Notes under the pieces: generated by a model
The model's input: the letters and a program-made list of their open reading frames with translations, nothing else
What the model was told of the DNA's origin: nothing
Databases searched by the model: none
Assembly (NCBI RefSeq): GCF_014696435.1
Contig: NZ_JACJQG010000030.1
Coordinates: forward strand, 1-64,000
Source: Calothrix anomala FACHB-343
GTDB taxonomy: Bacteria > Cyanobacteriota > Cyanobacteriia > Cyanobacteriales > Nostocaceae
Direction: 5' to 3'
Length of the DNA stretch: 64,000 bases
Shown: in pieces, positions 60,296 to 64,000 of the stretch
Numbering within the stretch: the first letter of the stretch is position 1
How the letters are laid out: every line of letters starts with the position of its first letter
Translations under genes and position numbers: made by a program

Positions 60296-60509
60296 AATTT
60301 ACAACTCAAGCTGATATTTGATTTTTCAACTAAGACTTACCCACAAAATCTCTCAAATTCTTATTCCTCTGCGGACTCTGCGGTTTCTTTTTCCGTTGTC
60401 CTTGCATAAGTCCTATCAAATTTTGTAGGGTGTGTTGTCGCGTAGCGCAACGCACCGGACTATTCAAAATTCTCGGTGCGTTAGGACTAAAGTCCATAAC
60501 GCACCCTAC
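60296..60509. repeat. Palindromic element with AACGCACC arms
   Basis: 60426-60508 holds TAGGGTGTGTTGTCGCG, GCAACGCACCGGAC, and the complement of GTGCGTTAGGAC, then TAACGCACCCTA. It is the same palindrome family as the inner part of 51954-52197. Outside it only AT-rich sequence is seen. Confidence 0.75.
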
Positions 60510-62951
60510 TTACACAGCTTTAACTGCAATTTGCTTGTATACAGTCAGAGCTTGAGCGACACATTGATCCATGTTGTAATACTTGTAAGTCGCTAACCGC
60601 CCAACAAAATATACTCCTGATGCGGCATCAGACAGCGCCTTATACTGCTTGTACATTTCGTTATTTTCTGGACGCGGTACAGGGTAGTAAGGATCGCCCT
60701 CAGCTTTGGGAAACTCGTACACAATACTAGTTTTACTGTGATCCTGACCTGTCAAATATTTAAACTCCGTCACACGGGTATAAAGATGCTCATTGGGATA
60801 GTTAATCACAGGCGCAGGTTGAAACACCGACGTATTGTGTGTCTCGTGCTTAAAATCAAGGGAACGGTATGGTAGTTTGCCGTAGCGATAATCAAAGAAT
60901 TCATCTACAGGGCCTGTATAAACCATTTCCCTGCAAGGAATTGCTTTATTAATCTCCCGGTAATCTGTGTTCAGCATTACCTTGATATTTGGATGATTGA
61001 GCATATTCTCAAACATCCGGGTAAAGCCGTGTAATGGCATTGCCTGATAAGTATCTGTAAAATACCGATTGTCGCGGTTGGTACGGGTAGGTATCCGGGC
61101 AATTACTGATTTATCTAGTTCCGATGGATCGAGTCCCCATTGTTTGCGGGTATAGCCTCGGAAAAACTTTTCATACAGTTCTCGCCCCACTTTACTGACT
61201 ACCACATCCTCACTAGTGCGGATTTGTTCGATGGGTTCAGCTAGGGATTTGTAAAAATCCTGTATCTCCAGTGAATTGAGACTCATCCCATACAACTTAT
61301 TGATGGTGTCGAGGTTGATGGGAATTGGTACAAGTTGCCCATCTACACTAGCAAGAACGCGATGTTCGTAAGAACGCCAAGGAGTAAAGCGTGAGAGGTA
61401 TTCAAAGACTTCGCGAGAATTGGTGTGGAAGATGTGAGGGCCGTATTTATGTACGAGAACGCCATGCTCGTCATAATGGTCGTAAGCATTACCACCAATG
61501 TGATTGCGCTTATCTACAACCAGGACTTTTTTACCAGATTGAGTGGCGAGACGTTCTGCAATGACGCTACCAGAAAAACCAGCACCCACAATCAGGTAAT
61601 CAAAGACAAAATCTCTGGTAATGATATTTGGTGCTTGGGTACTGGCTGCACCTTTAGAGTTTGCTTTATCTTCACTATCGCGAGCTGCGATCGCAGAATC
61701 AATCAGCTTCATCATCGAAGCCCAAGTCCGATCCCAAGAAATTTTTTCTAGAAAGGCGTCTACTCGACTCAACCATTCGGATGTTCTGGTGTCCTCTCGC
61801 ATTGCTTGTTCAGCAGCAGTGACGAAATCAGCCACTGTATCTGCAATCCGCACCAGTTTCAACTCGCCGTAAGGACGCACCACATCGCGAATTGAGGTAG
61901 ATACTACCGGTCTCCCGGCTGCTAGATATTCTGGTGTTTTGGTGGGGCTAATAAAGCGTGTTGAATCATTGCGCGCAAATGGTAGCATCGCTAAATCCCA
62001 CCCGGCTAAATATGCAGGTAGTTCTTTATAATCTCTACCGCCGAGATAATGTATATTTTCCTGTTGTGGTAAAGCTGCGGGATCGATTTTCACCACAGGG
62101 CCAATAATTACTAAATGCCAATCTGGACGGGCTTCAGCAATCCCAGCTAGCAATTCTATATCCATTCGTTCGTCAACCACGCCAAAAAACCCGAGGCGCG
62201 GATGGGGAATATGGGCTTGATCTGCAGGTTCGGAAATAGTTCTCGCTTGCGCAAAGTGGGGAACATCTACGCTGCTAGGAAATGCATAGACGTTGAGATG
62301 CTGATTGGCTTTACTTTCGTAGAGGCTTTGTCCGCCTGTAAATACGAGATCTGCAATCTTGAATAGTTCGGCTTCGTAATTTTTTAAGGTAGGTGATGCG
62401 CCTTTGAATGCAGATAATTCATCCATGCAATCGTAAATGACTGCTTGGGGTTGCAAGTGGCGAGTAAAAGCGATCGCCATTGGTGTGTAATACCAACATA
62501 TATATTTATGGATATTATGCGCGGCAAATAACCCATCAATTAAGATTTGTAAATCTGCGTTGATTCTGTCTGCGCTCAAACCTTGTGGGAGATGGGGTAG
62601 AACCACGATGACACCAGTAGAATCTTCGCTGATATCTAACCTTCCCACGGGATCGTCGGAGAAAATTGGCTCTTCAATAAAGAAGACTCGCTTTCCTTGG
62701 GCGCAACGGCTTAAAAGATGCTGCGGCCTTTGATAGACGAAATTCCAGCGTAAATGAGATAAGCAGATAATATCGGGTGTATCTTGAAAGGTTTCTGTGA
62801 TTTGGGTCTTTTTATTTGATGAAGCTATATTTAAGAGTGATTGAGTTGATGATTGCGTCTCCTCTAAATGCGATCGCTTGTTTGTACCTTGCTTTGGCGA
62901 AATAATATTGCTAACACCATTGTTGTTAACTTTAGCTTTTTCACTTGCCAT
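60510..62951 (-). CDS. Glycosyltransferase fused to UDP-galactopyranose mutase
   Basis: 813 residues. The N-terminal half (about 57-420) is a GT4-like glycosyltransferase (LSHLRWNFVYQRPQHLLSRC, IYDCMDELSAF, HIPHPRLGFFGVVDERMDIE, then FISPTKTPEYLAAGRPVVST). The C-terminal half (about 450-813) is a UDP-galactopyranose mutase with FAD motif YLIVGAGFSGSVIAERLA, HKYGPHIFHTNSREVFEYL and CVAQALTVYKQIA. It should convert UDP-galactopyranose to UDP-galactofuranose and probably transfer a sugar in the same polypeptide. Standalone Glf is about 370 residues. It is the first gene of the run GT-Glf, GH1-RmlD, galE. Confidence 0.92.
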   Translation of the reverse strand: MASEKAKVNNNGVSNIISPKQGTNKRSHLEETQSSTQSLLNIASSNKKTQITETFQDTPDIICLSHLRWNFVYQRPQHLLSRCAQGKRVFFIEEPIFSDDPVGRLDISEDSTGVIVVLPHLPQGLSADRINADLQILIDGLFAAHNIHKYICWYYTPMAIAFTRHLQPQAVIYDCMDELSAFKGASPTLKNYEAELFKIADLVFTGGQSLYESKANQHLNVYAFPSSVDVPHFAQARTISEPADQAHIPHPRLGFFGVVDERMDIELLAGIAEARPDWHLVIIGPVVKIDPAALPQQENIHYLGGRDYKELPAYLAGWDLAMLPFARNDSTRFISPTKTPEYLAAGRPVVSTSIRDVVRPYGELKLVRIADTVADFVTAAEQAMREDTRTSEWLSRVDAFLEKISWDRTWASMMKLIDSAIAARDSEDKANSKGAASTQAPNIITRDFVFDYLIVGAGFSGSVIAERLATQSGKKVLVVDKRNHIGGNAYDHYDEHGVLVHKYGPHIFHTNSREVFEYLSRFTPWRSYEHRVLASVDGQLVPIPINLDTINKLYGMSLNSLEIQDFYKSLAEPIEQIRTSEDVVVSKVGRELYEKFFRGYTRKQWGLDPSELDKSVIARIPTRTNRDNRYFTDTYQAMPLHGFTRMFENMLNHPNIKVMLNTDYREINKAIPCREMVYTGPVDEFFDYRYGKLPYRSLDFKHETHNTSVFQPAPVINYPNEHLYTRVTEFKYLTGQDHSKTSIVYEFPKAEGDPYYPVPRPENNEMYKQYKALSDAASGVYFVGRLATYKYYNMDQCVAQALTVYKQIAVKAV

Positions 62952-64000
62952 AGATGCTCTCTGTATTTCGATTATTAATTCTCACTAGCCAATCGCTAAT
63001 ACCTTTTCTGGTTCAGGTAGCACCAAACTCACTCTCAGGCAATGCAACATAGTTTGGTCTTATTTACCTATGGAATCGGTATAATCATTAATTGGTTGAA
63101 TTAATAATAAATTACTATTAATTTTCTTATATCTCATCTATCCAAATAAATATAAAATCAATTTATTTATTAATTCTTCAGTATTATCTGTTGTGGGAAA
63201 AGTTGATATTCTTGATGGCTAAATTAGCCCAGTACATTAAATGGCTATAGATATGCAATTATTCATAATTTTTATCATTCAAATGGCAATATATTACGGT
63301 CAATCCTTTACAAAATGACTGTAAGTACGCTAATTGATATATTCCCTAAATATTTTCGTCTTACGCAAAGACGTGAATCCACAAAGGAAAAGATATTTAC
63401 TGTTGATTATAAGTCTATGTAAGAGTTTTAGTCTGCCCGGTTGCGTACATTTAATTCGATAAATATTGCAAAATGCATATACAGCATATTGCCAGTTGGT
63501 GATGTACAAATTATCGTTGATTTTAGGGGCACTGGCACTGCCATGCCCCGAAGCGCTTACCTCATTTACCTGAAATATGCTGTATTAATTTTTCTAGATA
63601 ATTATTAAACTTATTTTGTAGCATTTATTACTTTAATTTTTAATCAAATTTTGCTCTAAATAAGTAAATTAATTAATCTTGTTGACTTAATTTTAAGGCT
63701 TTCAGTTTTTATATAATAATCTTCAAGGCTTTGTGAAATATTATATGTAAAGTCAACATTACGCCTTTCGGGGCATGGCACTGCCATGCCCCTACTGTAT
63801 ATTTTTTAATGGGGTTGGCATTGCCCAGCGTATCAGGGTTTTAGTAGGTAGCAGCAAATTTTAATTTTTAACAAATCAAATCAGATTTCTATATATCTTT
63901 TCTCTGTCTTAGGTTAGGTGAAAGCATTGTTAGCAATGCCTAATATCCTTATATTGGGATTAGTAAAGATTAGGCGATCGCTTCTATTTATCTCAGTCAT
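62952..64000. other. Intergenic region with GGGGCA palindromes
   Basis: No supported gene in about 1050 bases. Two related palindromes are seen: an imperfect GGGGCACTGGCACTGCC unit at 63526-63549, and a perfect one at 63770-63792 with 11-base GGGGCATGGCA arms around a single C. The rest is AT-rich. Confidence 0.55.

Noticed and set aside
57059-62951. Galactofuranose cluster read as an exopolysaccharide island of foreign origin
   Set aside because: Composition and GCGATCGC use match the flanking genes, so transfer is not supported.

Overview
The window looks like a chromosomal segment of a filamentous, heterocyst-forming cyanobacterium (Nostocales). The GCGATCGC octamer is scattered throughout, intergenic DNA is full of tandem heptamers, and several genes are cyanobacterial or heterocyst-linked: a CphA2-type cyanophycin synthetase, a likely PatD, a PAM68-like photosystem II assembly protein, and contractile-injection-system genes of the cyanobacterial type. 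About 48 protein genes are supported. No rRNA, tRNA or CRISPR array was found.  Region 1 (0.7-9.7 kb) is a compact extracellular contractile injection system (eCIS) module on the minus strand: a small accessory protein, an inner-tube protein, a 1288-residue repeat protein with a tape-measure-like motif, a CIS tube-cap/adaptor-like protein, a VgrG-like spike and a PAAR-like tip. A DUF4157 (eCIS-associated) protein is divergent from it. Sheath, baseplate wedge and AAA+ ATPase genes are not in the window. Region 2 (9.8-14.6 kb) is a signalling block next to the eCIS genes: an FHA protein, a pseudokinase fused to a periplasmic binding-like domain, a NarL-type regulator and a histidine kinase. Region 3 (15-35 kb) is mostly housekeeping and small accessory genes: an epimerase, a glutathione peroxidase with an isocitrate-lyase-superfamily enzyme, a SucC/SucD-like pair that has lost key catalytic residues, the Rel/SpoT (p)ppGpp enzyme, PatD, LysR, GST, GNAT, a PNPOx-like flavoprotein, PadR and an ATP-grasp ligase.  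Region 4 (35-46 kb) has DAHP synthase, PAM68, ribosomal protein S15, a GH13 enzyme and a divergent cphB/cphA2 pair for the nitrogen reserve cyanophycin. An IS200/IS605-type element with a frameshifted TnpB ends exactly at the cphA2 stop codon. Region 5 (47-63 kb) is rich in galactose genes: a GH2 glycosidase overlapping galT, an MFS transporter, galE, a GH1-RmlD fusion and a glycosyltransferase-UDP-galactopyranose mutase fusion. Together these suggest release of galactose and its conversion to UDP-galactose and UDP-galactofuranose for a surface glycan. An isoaspartyl peptidase/asparaginase next to hflX could finish cyanophycin breakdown.  The intergenic DNA carries many small palindromic or MITE-like elements, including a family with TATACCAATT-type ends and two unrelated shells that share one hairpin core. 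The most interesting items are the partial eCIS module with its giant repeat protein and neighbouring FHA/pseudokinase genes, the degenerate SucCD-like pair, the two sugar-enzyme fusions, and the modular repeats.
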